DNA of 64,000 nucleotides, from the NCBI GenBank assembly GCA_965232105.1, contig OZ246956.1:4836001-4900000 (forward strand), given 5' to 3'. Below, piece by piece: positions 46,446 through 56,300 of this stretch. Source of the stretch: Multivorans sp965232105. Lineage in GTDB: Bacteria > Acidobacteriota > Thermoanaerobaculia > Multivoradales > Multivoraceae. The notes below the pieces were generated by a model. It did no database searches. It saw only the letters and a list, made by a program, of their open reading frames with translations, and was not told the DNA's origin. Both the position numbers and the translations under genes were made by a program. Every line of letters begins with the position of its first letter. Position 1 is the stretch's first letter.

Positions 46446-48281
46446 ATGAAACTCGACCTCGGGACCGTCCTGGCGCTTCTGTGCGCCGCCGCCCTCGCGC
46501 TGCCGGCAGCGGGCGAGTCCAGGGAGGCGGGCGCAGCGAGCGAAACAGCGCCCCTGGCGCTCACGCCGGCCGAGTACAACAACACGGTCGCCGACCTGCT
46601 CGGCTTCCCCCGAGACGGCGAACTGTGGCCGAAGCGACCGCCCGTTGCCGACCGGATCAGCCCGCGGCGCGCCGCCAGCAAGGGCGTGTTCTCGCCGCCG
46701 CCACCACCCGACCCGTGGCCGTGGCATTTTCCGGCCGAGCCAGGCGCCGACGGCTTCGAGGGCATCGCGCAGGGCCAGAATCCGTCCTCCTACCAGGTCG
46801 AGGAACTGCACCTCGCCGGGATGCACTTCGGGTCCTTCGCCCTGCTGTCGCCGACCTTCTTCGACTGCTCCGGATGGTCCGACCTCCCGTCCGCGGAGCG
46901 TGAGGCCTGCGCCGCAACGAGCATCCTCTGGTTTGCCGAGCGCGCCTGGCGCCGGCCCTTGCGCGACGGGGAGCGCGACCGGATCGAGGCGTTCTGGCGG
47001 GTACAGAACGAATCCGAACCGATCGACGAGGCGGTGGCCCTCACCGTCGCCGGCATCCTGCAGGCCCCGGCGTTCCACTTCAAGCTCGAGCCGGGCGCGA
47101 ACGATGCGTCGGCCCTCGATCCGTGGCAACTCGCCACGCGGCTGTCGTACTTCCTCTGGGACTCGATGCCGGACGACGAGCTGTTCCGGGCGGCCCGCAC
47201 CGGCGAACTCGACACCCCGGAAGGCCTCGAACGCCAGGCTGAGCGCATGCTCGACGACGCGAAGGCACGGCCGGCCGTCGTCCACTTCCACCATCAATGG
47301 CTCGGCACCGAACAGGTCCTCCTGATCGCTCCGGCGCGCCGCGCTTTCGGCCCCCGGTTCGGCCTCTCCACCCAGGTGCACAACGCCCGCGACGACGACA
47401 CGTTGTGGCCGGCGATCATCGGGCCCATCCGCCACTCGATGAAGCTCGAGACCGAGCTGTTCGTCGAGGAGGCGATCTTCGACCGCGCGGGCACCTTCAC
47501 AGAGCTGATGACCGGCAACCACGGCTACATGTCGCGCAACACCAGGCCGATCTACAGTGAGACGACGACCCCGGACGAAGGGCGGGCCGCCGTGACCCGG
47601 AAGATCGAGTACGTCACCGCCTCCGTCGGACGAAGGAAGCCGCTCACCCTCATGCCCGTGAAGCTCGACCCCACCCTGCGAGCCGGCGTGTTGACCCTTC
47701 CGTCGGTGCTGGCGATCGGCGCGTACGCGGTGCAACCCGGCCCGATCCCCCGGGGCGTGCGCATCCTGGAGCGCATCGCCTGCATGGACCTCGGCGAGCC
47801 GGTCGAAGGGGTCGAGAGTGCGCTGCCGCCCGACACGCTCGGTGTCGAGAGTACGAATCGCGAACGGACGGCCGCCGCGACCAAACCGGGCGAATGCCAC
47901 ACGTGCCATCGCCGGATCAACCCGGCCGGCTTCGCCTTCGAGCACTACGACGCGATGGGCGCCTGGCGAGCCGAGGACAACGGCCAGCCGGTCGACGCCA
48001 GCGGCTCGCTCCGACTGCCCGGCGCCGAAGTGCTCTCGTTCGCCGACGGAGTCGAGTTCGCGCACGAACTGGCCGCGAGCCGCCGGGTCCGGGACTGCTA
48101 CGCACTACACTGGACGCGCTACGCACTCGGAAGCCACCTTGAGCGGAACGCGCCCGGCCTCGAACCGATTCAGCAGCGCTTCCGCGAGAACGACTCGGTC
48201 AAGGCACTCCTCGTTTCCATCGCGACCAGCGACCTCTTCCGCACACGCGCAACCGAACCAGGCTCCGGAGTCGACGGATGA
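46446..48281 (+). CDS. Exported DUF1592/DUF1588-domain protein (planctomycete-type cytochrome-like)
   Basis: 611 residues with a signal peptide (MKLDLGTVLALLCAAALALP). Domains in order follow the DUF1587/1595/1592/1588/1585 series: LTPAEYNNTVADLLGF, SILWFAERAWRRPLRDGERD, FHFKLEPGANDASALDPWQL then ATRLSYFLWDSMPDDELFRA, and near the C-terminus ECHTCHRRINPAGFAFEHYD followed by AMGAWR. The CxxCH could hold heme. Such proteins are encoded beside DUF1552 proteins in many Planctomycetes, Acidobacteria and Myxococcota; the biochemical role is unknown. It overlaps the DUF1552 start by 4 bp. Confidence 0.88.
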   Translation: MKLDLGTVLALLCAAALALPAAGESREAGAASETAPLALTPAEYNNTVADLLGFPRDGELWPKRPPVADRISPRRAASKGVFSPPPPPDPWPWHFPAEPGADGFEGIAQGQNPSSYQVEELHLAGMHFGSFALLSPTFFDCSGWSDLPSAEREACAATSILWFAERAWRRPLRDGERDRIEAFWRVQNESEPIDEAVALTVAGILQAPAFHFKLEPGANDASALDPWQLATRLSYFLWDSMPDDELFRAARTGELDTPEGLERQAERMLDDAKARPAVVHFHHQWLGTEQVLLIAPARRAFGPRFGLSTQVHNARDDDTLWPAIIGPIRHSMKLETELFVEEAIFDRAGTFTELMTGNHGYMSRNTRPIYSETTTPDEGRAAVTRKIEYVTASVGRRKPLTLMPVKLDPTLRAGVLTLPSVLAIGAYAVQPGPIPRGVRILERIACMDLGEPVEGVESALPPDTLGVESTNRERTAAATKPGECHTCHRRINPAGFAFEHYDAMGAWRAEDNGQPVDASGSLRLPGAEVLSFADGVEFAHELAASRRVRDCYALHWTRYALGSHLERNAPGLEPIQQRFRENDSVKALLVSIATSDLFRTRATEPGSGVDG

Positions 48282-49681
48282 TCTCAAGACGCCAACTGCT
48301 GCAACTCGGAGGGCTCACGGCACTCGGCGCCGGCTGGCCGGGCGGCGCCCTGCGGGCCCTGGCCCAGAGCCCCGCTCAAGTCCGGCGCCTGATCCTGATC
48401 AGCCACTGCCACGGCTGGCCCTACGCCACCTGGAAGATGCGCCCCGACGGCGTCTCCGAGAGCGAACCCTGGTCGGTCGACCTGGAGCAACTGCCGGAAA
48501 GCGCCTTCAGCAGACCGCTGGCCCCGCTCCACGAGCACCGTCGCCGCATCCTCGCCCTGGACGGCCTGTCCCTGGCCACCGCGGAACTCGACGCCGGCGG
48601 CAACCGGCACGATCGCGGCTGGGTCCACGCCTGGACCGGCGACAACGCGGACTTCGCCGGCCGCGACACCCGCTCCACGTCGGCCTCCCTCGACCAGATC
48701 GTCGCGGCCCACGTGGCCCGGGCCGACCGGCTGCCGTCGCTGGAGGTCTCGGTCGACGCCGCGCTCGAAGCCGGCCGGCCGATCAGCTACAACATCGGCG
48801 GCATGCGGCTGCCGGCCGAGAACACGCCGCTGCGGGCCTGGAACCGGGTCTTCGGGCCGGCATCCTCGGGCGACACGGTCGGCGCCTACCGGCGCAGCAC
48901 GCTGGACTTCGCGTACCAGGAGTACCGGGCGGTCGCAGCGCGCTTCGACGCGAACGATCGCGCCCGGCTCGAGTCCCACTTCGGCCTCGTCGACCGGCTC
49001 GGCCACCGGCTCGAGGGCCTGGCGACACTCTCCTGCGAAGCCCCGGCCCGACCCGCCAGCTCGTTCGACCGCTACGACCTGCAGTTCGACGCCTTCGTCG
49101 ACATCATCGCGGCCGCCTTCAGTTGCGACATCACGCGGGTCGTCTCCTTCTCGCTCGGCGAGATGCCGACCGCCGAGTTCGGCGCCGACCACGTCAGCGA
49201 CAAGGTGCACAAGGGCATCGCCCACTACATCCACGAGGATGTCCGCAAACACGACGCAATGACGAACTACGTGGAGCACCACGGCCAGCAGGTCGCCCGC
49301 CTCGTCAGCACCCTGGAGTCGATCCCCGACGCAGGCGGCGGCTCCCTGATGGACAACACGCTGATCGTCTGGGGCTCCGAACTCGGCGACGGCTGGCACG
49401 GCTACCGCAACTACTGCCCCGTCCTGATCGGCGGCTCCTGGGCCTTCGACACCGGCCGCTACATGTACTGGCCCCACGAGACACCGGCCCAGATGCGCGT
49501 CCCGGCACAGCTCGCTCCCGGTGGTCTGACGAAGTTCGCCGGCGTTCCCCACCAGCACCTCCTCGTCAGCGTCGCCCAGGCGATGGGCCTCGACACCAAC
49601 CACGTCGGCCTCCGCCACGCCTACGGCCAGCGCGGCGACTACATCGAACTCGTCGGTCCGCTCGCCGGCCTCAGGGCGTAG
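48278..49681 (+). CDS. Exported DUF1552-domain protein
   Basis: 467 residues starting MISRRQLLQLGGLTALGAGW, a twin-arginine-type signal (RRQLLQLGG). The mature part shows HCHGWPYATWKMRP, STSASLDQIVAAHV, EVSVDAALEAGRPISYNIGG and a late HKGIAHYIHEDVRKHDAMTN then WGSELGDGWHGYRNYCPVLI GG-type segment. The fold is distantly related to DUF1501/sulfatase-like hydrolases, and the His/Asp pattern fits metal binding. Tat export suggests folding with a cofactor before transport. It works with the overlapping DUF1592 protein, with no known substrate. Confidence 0.87.
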   Translation: MISRRQLLQLGGLTALGAGWPGGALRALAQSPAQVRRLILISHCHGWPYATWKMRPDGVSESEPWSVDLEQLPESAFSRPLAPLHEHRRRILALDGLSLATAELDAGGNRHDRGWVHAWTGDNADFAGRDTRSTSASLDQIVAAHVARADRLPSLEVSVDAALEAGRPISYNIGGMRLPAENTPLRAWNRVFGPASSGDTVGAYRRSTLDFAYQEYRAVAARFDANDRARLESHFGLVDRLGHRLEGLATLSCEAPARPASSFDRYDLQFDAFVDIIAAAFSCDITRVVSFSLGEMPTAEFGADHVSDKVHKGIAHYIHEDVRKHDAMTNYVEHHGQQVARLVSTLESIPDAGGGSLMDNTLIVWGSELGDGWHGYRNYCPVLIGGSWAFDTGRYMYWPHETPAQMRVPAQLAPGGLTKFAGVPHQHLLVSVAQAMGLDTNHVGLRHAYGQRGDYIELVGPLAGLRA

Positions 49682-49696
49682 GCCCTCCCGGGCCGA

Positions 49697-49724
49697 CCCT
49701 GCCGCTGCCGCTATTCCGGCAGGG
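49697..49724. terminator. Possible bidirectional terminator between convergent genes
   Basis: CCCTGCCG (49697-49704) and CGGCAGGG (49717-49724) form an 8-bp stem with a 12-nt loop in the 29-bp gap between the DUF1552 gene and the convergent PQQ quinoprotein, reaching into the latter's last codons. There is no T-run on either side, so intrinsic termination would be weak. Confidence 0.4.
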
Positions 49725-51801
49725 CGAAGGCGACGAGTTCGGCCTTGCGGGGCGGCTGACGCCGGGACCGCGGGGGTGCGTCGGCGATAGCGGTCTCTGC
49801 GATGGAGGGGCCGGGGCCGGGCCGCTCGCCGCCGCCGGCGATGAGGATGTACTGGCGGCCTTCGTGCATGTAGGTCATCGGGCCGCCGTGGAGGCTGCGG
49901 TCGACTTCGAGCCGGGCCAGGAGTTCGCCGGTCGCCTTGTCGAAGGCGACGAGGTAGCTGCCGTCGGCCGAGCGATCTCCGACCGCCATCCGACCGCCCG
50001 CGGACGGGCGATCGGACTGGTTCGCGTCTCGCTCGTCCCCTCGCGAGCCGGGTTCATCCACGATCGGTTCGATCGAGACGACGAGGGTCTTCGTCACCAG
50101 GACGCCGCCTTCGGTGACGACCCCGTCCTGGGGCGGCGTGCCGAGCCGGCCGAGGTTCAAGTGCTTGATCGCGGGGTGGTCGCGGGGTCCCTCTCCGAGC
50201 GGCGCCTGCCACAGCATCTCGCCGCGGTTCATGTCGAAGGCCGTGATCCGCCGGTAGGGCGGCTTGAGCAGGGGCAGGCCCTGGACCTTCGGCGTGGGCC
50301 GGCGGTTGATCGAGTAGCGCCAGTCGGACCGTGCCGGGTCGGGCGCCGAGAGCGAGATGGCGCCCGGCCGCGTCAGCGAAGGCACGTAGAGGATGTTCGT
50401 CTCCGGATCGAAGGAGGCGCCGGTCCAGTTCGCGCCGCCGCCGGGCCCCGGGTTCTGGACGTAGGCGCGCTTGCCGTCCTCGCCGTGGACGATAGGCGGC
50501 GTGAAGACCGGGCCGATCACGTAGTCCCGGACCACCTTGAGTGCCTCGGCCCGCAGCTCCGGCGTGAAGTCGATCAGGTCGTCGTAGTCGATGCCGAGCG
50601 TTTCGAACGGCGGCGGCCGCGTCGTGAACGGCTGAGTGCGCGAGAGCTTCTCGCCCGGAATGCGCGAGTGGTAGTTGACCGGCGCCTCGACGATCGGCCA
50701 GACGTGTTCCCCCGTCGCCCGGTCGAACACGTAGGTCATCCCAACCTTCGAGACGACCGCAACCGCCTTGATCTCCTTGCCGTCGACCGTGATGTCGATC
50801 AGGTTCGGGGCCGACGCCAGGTCGTAGTCCCAGACGCCGTGGTGGATCGTCTGGAAGTGCCAGACGACCTCGCCGTTGCGGGCATCGAGGCAGACGATCG
50901 ACTCCGCGTAGACGTTGTCGCCGTGCCGGTCGCCGCCGTAGTAGTCGTTGGTCGGCGTCCCGAACGGCAGGTAGACGTAGCCGAGCTCCTGGTCGGCGCT
51001 CATCATCGACCATACGTTCGTGTTGCCCATCTTCCGCCAGGACTCGTTTTCCCAGGTCTCGATGTAGGGCTCGCCCTCCCGCGGCACGGCGTGGAACGTC
51101 CACTTCAGCTTTCCCGTGCGGATGTCGAAACCTCGCACGTCACCGGGCGGGTTGTTGTTGCGCAGCGGGAAGTCGAAGATCGTCCCGCCGATCACGATCG
51201 TGTCGGCCACGACGGTCACGGGCGCCGTCCAGTTCATGTTTCGGTTCGCACGCCCCGGCAGGAGGCCCTGCATCAGGTCGACAACGCCTTCCTCGCCGAA
51301 CTCGGGGTCCGGCCTGCCGGTCTTCGTGTCGATGGACACCAGCCGCCCGCCGCGGGTCGCGATCAGGACACGCTCCGCCTCGCCATCGGTCCAGGACTCG
51401 ATACCGCGGATCTGGACCAGCGAACCGCGCTGATCGATCTCCCAGTCTCTCGGATCGTGCCGCCAAAGCTCTTCCCCTGTTGCCGGATCGAGCGCCGCGA
51501 CCTGGCCCAGGTTGGTCGCGATGTAGACGACGCCGTCGATCATCAGGGGCATGCTCCGGTACGACCCGGGCGTCTTGTCGGTCAGGTCCTTCAGCAGGAC
51601 ATCGGCCGACTCCCACCGCCAGGCGACCTCCAGTTGGTCGAAGTTGTCCCGGTCGATCTGGTCCAGGGGCGAGTACCGTGTCGAGCCGCTGTCGGCGCCG
51701 AAGTGACGCCACTCGCCGCCTTCCGCGCCATGCTGCGCTACACCGGGCGCGGCCACGGACACCACCAGCAGAACCGAAAGACCTGTCAGCGCCCTCGCCA
51801 T
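49711..51801 (-). CDS. Exported PQQ-dependent dehydrogenase (second quinoprotein)
   Basis: 696 residues from ATG 51801, where a signal peptide begins (MARALTGLSVLLVVSVAAPG); the open frame upstream overlaps the enolase leader and is not coding. The beta-propeller has FGADSGSTRYSPLDQIDRDN, KLKWTFHAVPREGEPYIETW, VVWHFQTIHHGVWDYDLASA, GGANWTGASFDPETNILYVP and a C-terminal GGPMTYMHEGRQYILIAGGG. It shares architecture with the quinoprotein at 7893-9962 but has an extra loop near the C-terminus (DEPGSRGDERDANQSDRPSA). Substrate unknown. It is divergent from eno by 112 bp. Confidence 0.9.
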   Translation of the reverse strand: MARALTGLSVLLVVSVAAPGVAQHGAEGGEWRHFGADSGSTRYSPLDQIDRDNFDQLEVAWRWESADVLLKDLTDKTPGSYRSMPLMIDGVVYIATNLGQVAALDPATGEELWRHDPRDWEIDQRGSLVQIRGIESWTDGEAERVLIATRGGRLVSIDTKTGRPDPEFGEEGVVDLMQGLLPGRANRNMNWTAPVTVVADTIVIGGTIFDFPLRNNNPPGDVRGFDIRTGKLKWTFHAVPREGEPYIETWENESWRKMGNTNVWSMMSADQELGYVYLPFGTPTNDYYGGDRHGDNVYAESIVCLDARNGEVVWHFQTIHHGVWDYDLASAPNLIDITVDGKEIKAVAVVSKVGMTYVFDRATGEHVWPIVEAPVNYHSRIPGEKLSRTQPFTTRPPPFETLGIDYDDLIDFTPELRAEALKVVRDYVIGPVFTPPIVHGEDGKRAYVQNPGPGGGANWTGASFDPETNILYVPSLTRPGAISLSAPDPARSDWRYSINRRPTPKVQGLPLLKPPYRRITAFDMNRGEMLWQAPLGEGPRDHPAIKHLNLGRLGTPPQDGVVTEGGVLVTKTLVVSIEPIVDEPGSRGDERDANQSDRPSAGGRMAVGDRSADGSYLVAFDKATGELLARLEVDRSLHGGPMTYMHEGRQYILIAGGGERPGPGPSIAETAIADAPPRSRRQPPRKAELVAFALPE

Positions 51802-51913
51802 CCGCAATCCCCTCTTGTTGGAACCGGCGCATCTTACTGCGGTGTCATCGGCTAGCGTTGCCGATCCTCGACCTGAGGCCCTTGAGCCCCAACCCACCCC
51901 GAAGCGAGATCGA

Positions 51914-53224
51914 ATGACCGGAACAACAACCAGGATCGCGGGCCTCTCCGGCCGCGAAGTACTAGACAGCCGCGGCAACCCGACTGTCGAAGTCGAAGTG
52001 GTCCTTGAAGGCGGCGCCCGCGGTCGCGCCATCGTCCCCAGCGGCGCGAGCACCGGCCGCCACGAGGCCGTCGAACTGCGCGACGGCGACGCCCGGCGCT
52101 ACGGCGGCAAAGGCACCACCCTAGCCGTCCGCCACGTGAACGGCGAGATCGCCGCGGCGGCGCGGGGCCTCGACGCCGCCGACCAGGCAGAACTCGACCG
52201 CGTGCTCGCGGCACTCGACGGAACCCCGAACAAGGGCCGACTGGGCGCCAACGCGGTGCTCGGCGTCAGTCTCGCCGCCGCTCACGCCACCGCGGCCGCC
52301 CACGGCCTGCCGCTCTACGCTTCGATCGGCGGCCGCAACGCGCGCACCCTGCCGGTGCCGATGCTCAACATCCTGAACGGCGGCCAGCACGCCGCCGGCT
52401 CGACCGACTTCCAGGAGTTCATGGTCATGCCGACGGGCGCCGCCTCCTTCGCGGAAGGCCTGCGCTGGGGCGTCGAGGTCTACCACCGGCTGCGCTCGAT
52501 CCTTCACGACCGCGGCTTCTCCGTCGCGGTCGGCGACGAGGGCGGCTTCGCACCCGCCCTGGGCGGCAACGAGCGTGCCGTCGAGGTCATCCTGGAGGCC
52601 ATCGAGGCGTCCGGTCGCCGCCCCGGCGAGGACATCCGGATCGCCCTCGATCCCGCGACCAGCGAGCTCTACGACGAGGCGACCGGCCGCTACGGGCTGG
52701 CAATCGAGGGCCGCGAACTCGAGAGCGGCGAACTCGTCGACCTCTGGGCGAACTGGTGCGCGAAGTACCCGATCGTCAGCATCGAGGACGGCCTCGCGGA
52801 AGACGACTGGGCCGGCTGGCAGGCGCTCTGCGAACGTCTCGGCAACGACGTGCAACTCGTCGGGGACGACCTGCTGGTGACGAACATCGACCGGATCGAC
52901 CGGGCCACCCGGGAGCGCTCCTGTAACGCCCTCCTCTGCAAGGTGAACCAGATCGGCTCGCTGAGCGAGAGCGCCGCCGCGGTCGAGCGAAGCCGCGCCG
53001 CCGGCTGGGGCGTCGTGATGAGCCACCGTTCCGGCGAGACGGAAGACACCACGATCGCGGACCTGGCCGTCGCCTGGAACACCGGCCAGATCAAGACGGG
53101 CGCCCCCGCCCGCAGCGACCGTGTGGCGAAGTACAACCAGCTCCTCCGCATCGAGGAGCAGCTTGGCGACCGCGCCGTCTATCCGGGGCTCGACGCGTTT
53201 CCAGTCCGGAACCCGGCCACTTAG
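51914..53224 (+). CDS. eno: Enolase
   Basis: 436 residues from ATG 51914. Conserved blocks: GREVLDSRGNPTVEVEVVLE, SGASTGRHEAVELRDGD, LNGGQHAAGSTDFQEFMVMP, AVGDEGGFAPALGG, SIEDGLAEDDWAGWQALCER, LVGDDLLVTN, LLCKVNQIGSLSESAAAVE and SHRSGETEDTTIADLAVAWN followed by TGQIKTGAPARSDRVAKYNQ. Metal ligands and the catalytic Lys region are intact. In mature enolases the NGG-x-HA segment is normally NGGAHA; here it is NGGQHA, a minor variation. The enzyme converts 2-phosphoglycerate to phosphoenolpyruvate. Confidence 0.97.
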   Translation: MTGTTTRIAGLSGREVLDSRGNPTVEVEVVLEGGARGRAIVPSGASTGRHEAVELRDGDARRYGGKGTTLAVRHVNGEIAAAARGLDAADQAELDRVLAALDGTPNKGRLGANAVLGVSLAAAHATAAAHGLPLYASIGGRNARTLPVPMLNILNGGQHAAGSTDFQEFMVMPTGAASFAEGLRWGVEVYHRLRSILHDRGFSVAVGDEGGFAPALGGNERAVEVILEAIEASGRRPGEDIRIALDPATSELYDEATGRYGLAIEGRELESGELVDLWANWCAKYPIVSIEDGLAEDDWAGWQALCERLGNDVQLVGDDLLVTNIDRIDRATRERSCNALLCKVNQIGSLSESAAAVERSRAAGWGVVMSHRSGETEDTTIADLAVAWNTGQIKTGAPARSDRVAKYNQLLRIEEQLGDRAVYPGLDAFPVRNPAT

Positions 53225-53248
53225 CTGCCAGGAGCTCGCGCGGCAGAG

Positions 53249-53347
53249 ACTGAGTGCGCCGGCGTGCCATCCATGCACCCGATGACGGGTACATGGACTG
53301 GTTCGCGCGTGGCGCGAGTTCCCGCCACGCGGGTTCCCGCCGGCATC
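53249..53347 (-). repeat. Long palindromic intergenic repeat, copy D
   Basis: On the minus strand it starts GATGCCGGCGGGAACCCGCG and ends CATGGATGGCACGCCGGCGC then ACTCAGT, aligning along its full 99 bp with the copy at 42364-42460. Two stems are clear: GCGTGGCG with CGCCACGC, and CCATG(T)ACCCG with CGGGTGCATGG. It fills most of the 171-bp space between the convergent enolase and LRR-protein genes, where it may act as a terminator or mRNA stabiliser. Confidence 0.8.
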
Positions 53348-53395
53348 CGGCGCGAAGCGCAGGCCTCCGGAGTTCCGTCACGTCTCGGCGCATCG

Positions 53396-56300
53396 CTAGT
53401 CGCAGCGGTCGCCCTGCCAGTCTTCGATGCCGCCGAGCCACTCTTCGAAGGCGGCGGTCGACGGAGCGCACAGGTCGCTGGCGTGGAACCAAAACGTGCC
53501 GAGTTCGCCAATGTCGAGAAGGGTGTCGGGAAGGGGACCGGAGAGCTGTGTGTCGTGAACGTACATCTCGACCAGATCAGTGAGGCGACCAATCTCCGGG
53601 GGCAACGAACCGGTCAGGTTGTTGGACCACAGGCGGAACGACACCAGGTCGGTCAGATCGCCCAGCTCCGGCGGCACGCCGCCCGAGAATTCGTTGTCCC
53701 CGAGCCAGAGCCACCTCAGGTCTGTCAACTCGCCAAGCCAGGGACGAATGGCGCCGGTCAACTGATTGCCTCGCACTTCCAGCAGGTTCAGCCGTCTCAG
53801 GTTCCGTAAGGAGGCGGGAATCCCGCCAGTCAGTTCATTGAAGCCGAGCCGCAAGTAGCCCAGCCTCGGCAGGCTCCCCAGCGCAGGAGGAATGCTCCCG
53901 GTCAGTTGGTTCGAGTGCACGTACAGGTACGTCAGGCTACGCAGACGCGCCAGTTCCACCGGTATCTCGCCGGTCAACGCGTTCGAGTGAAGGAACAGCC
54001 ACACGAGATCCTCGAGGTCGCCGAGTTCCCGCGGGATGGCCCCGGTCAACTGGTTGCCACTCAGCAGCAGCACGAGGAGATCATCCAGATCGCCGACCGC
54101 AGCCGGAATCTCGCCTTTCAACCCGTTCTCGCTCAGCTCAAGCCAGGTCACGCGGCCGCCCTCACCGGTCGTCACGCCGTACCACTCGTCGAGCGGACGG
54201 TTGCTCAGCCAGTTCTCCTTGTTCGTCCAGTTCGCGCCGCCGGTCGCGCGATAGAGGGCGATCAACGCATCCCGGTCCCGCTTCGAGATGGCCGCCGTGG
54301 CCGCGAACCCCGTGTGCAGCTCGTAGGCGCCGGTCGTTTCCGCGTCCTTGCCAGTAACGCGTATGTAGTAGGTGCCCGGACCCACCGATGCGACAAGACG
54401 GAAGTTCTCCTCGGCGCCCGAGTCCGAGTCGCTGGCCAGGGTCGTTCCAACGGCATTCATCAGAACGCCCTCGGTATCGGTCGAGCCCGTCGTGCGGAGC
54501 TGCACCCTGCCGGCACGCGGAATCCGAAAGACGAAGAAGTCAGCGTCGGCAGCGTCCAGAAAGCCGGCCCGTGAGGCTTCCAGCGGGATATCGGTCGCCT
54601 CATCCCGCGTACCGCCGTGATCGTCCGTAGCGGAGCACGAGAAGGTCGTCGTATCCTTGATGGGGCGGAACGGCCTGCCCGAACGGTTGGCATAGGTTCT
54701 CACGGCGCCGGTCTGAGAATCGACCACGGTCATCTCGACAGCCACATCCGTCAGGCCCCCGGCGAACACCCATCGGTTGCCGTTCACCGCGCAGCCGTCG
54801 AGCACCTTGATCACGATCTCGATGTTGGCGGGCTCGAAGAACCAGAACAGGCCGGTGTCGCCGGTAAGCGGCATCGCCTTGCCCGTACCCGTCTTCTCGT
54901 CTTCGGTTTCCCAGTCCAGCCGGACGCGAAAGCGGCCCTTCTCGAGACATAGCGTCCGCTCGCCGGCGGTGCACTGGCCGGGAGCGGCCACGGGCGTCTC
55001 GACCCGAGCCGCGCGGTAGCGCTCCAGGGCGAGTTGGACGTCCCGGTCGAGATCAAGCGGGCGCCCTGCCAACGGCGAGGGTTTCGCCAGCCCGGCGCTC
55101 CGCGCCGCGGCGATGCTCGTGTCGGGGCCGCAGGTCTCGAAGGCCTCGTTGTCCTGAACCGGCTGCAGAAGCGTTCCTTCCGGATTGAACCAGGTCCCGG
55201 CCATGCCAGTCTCGGTATCGACCACCGTCAACTGAACCTCGGTATCCGTCAGACCACCCGCGAAAACCCAGAAGTGCTTGTTCAGGGCGCATCCGTCGAG
55301 CAGCTTGACGACCATTTCGACGTTGGCGCGATCGAAGAACCAGAAAGCCCCGGTGTCCTCCGTCAGGGTCACCGAGCCGCCGGAACCGGTGGCCCCCATC
55401 GCGGTCGCCCACTCCGCGGTCACCTGGAACCTGCCTTCGTTCAGGCACAGCGTCCGGGCGTCCTCAACACACTTCCGCACCTCGCCGAGCGTGACGGCGC
55501 TGGCTTCGCTGGTCGCCGAGGAACGTCCACCCGAGCTGCTCGAGGCCACCCGATAGGCGCGGTAGGTGGCCGGCGCCAGTCCCTCGACGACGAACGAGGT
55601 CGTATTGCTCCCGACGGTGGCGACGTGCGTGAAATCCGTCTCGTTGATCGACCGCTCGAAGATGTCGAAGGCCGTTTCGTCACTCGAGTTGTCCTGCCAA
55701 CTGAGCTCGATGCTGTGCTGATCGATCGCCCTGGCGGTCAGCTCGGACGGACTGGCCGGGCCGCCGTGCGCGGGATAGAGGAAGCGCACCGCGGCCAGAT
55801 CGTCGGCGTTGGGAAGGCCGCCCCTGTAGATGTGCGTGCCGCTGGCTGTCGCCTTCATCAGGGAGTCCGCGGTCAGCGCGCTGCACGTATCGGCAAATCC
55901 CTGAGCGCAGGAGTGAGCCAGGCCAAGGGCATGGCCCAGCTCGTGAGCCATCACATGCTCATGCGCCTTGCTGGCATTCAGGGTCCGGGCCGCCCAACTC
56001 AGGCCGTAGCCGTCCTGGGTCAGGATGTCGGTTTCGAGAATCGGAAGTCCCTCATGCGACTTGTTGCCCGGAATCCCGTGACTGTGCTCCTCCGCACAGG
56101 AAAAACGAGCGAGTGTGATGGCCAGAACGCCTCCCCGGCTGGCCTGGAAGTAGCCTGGAAGCACGTCGTGCGGGTCCTCGAAGAGGATCGAGTTCACACC
56201 GTCACTTCGGACAATCCCGGCCCTCCTGTTCGTCGTGCCCAGGCTCTCGAGCTGAACGCTGCTCGCCGGATCGTCGTTCCAGGCCCGCATCGCACGCACC

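Noticed and set aside
47818..51855. A 1345-codon plus-strand ORF
   Set aside because: It lies out of frame over the DUF1592 and DUF1552 genes and antisense to the PQQ quinoprotein, with Arg/Pro/Ala-rich text and no domain. Long antisense frames are expected at this base composition.
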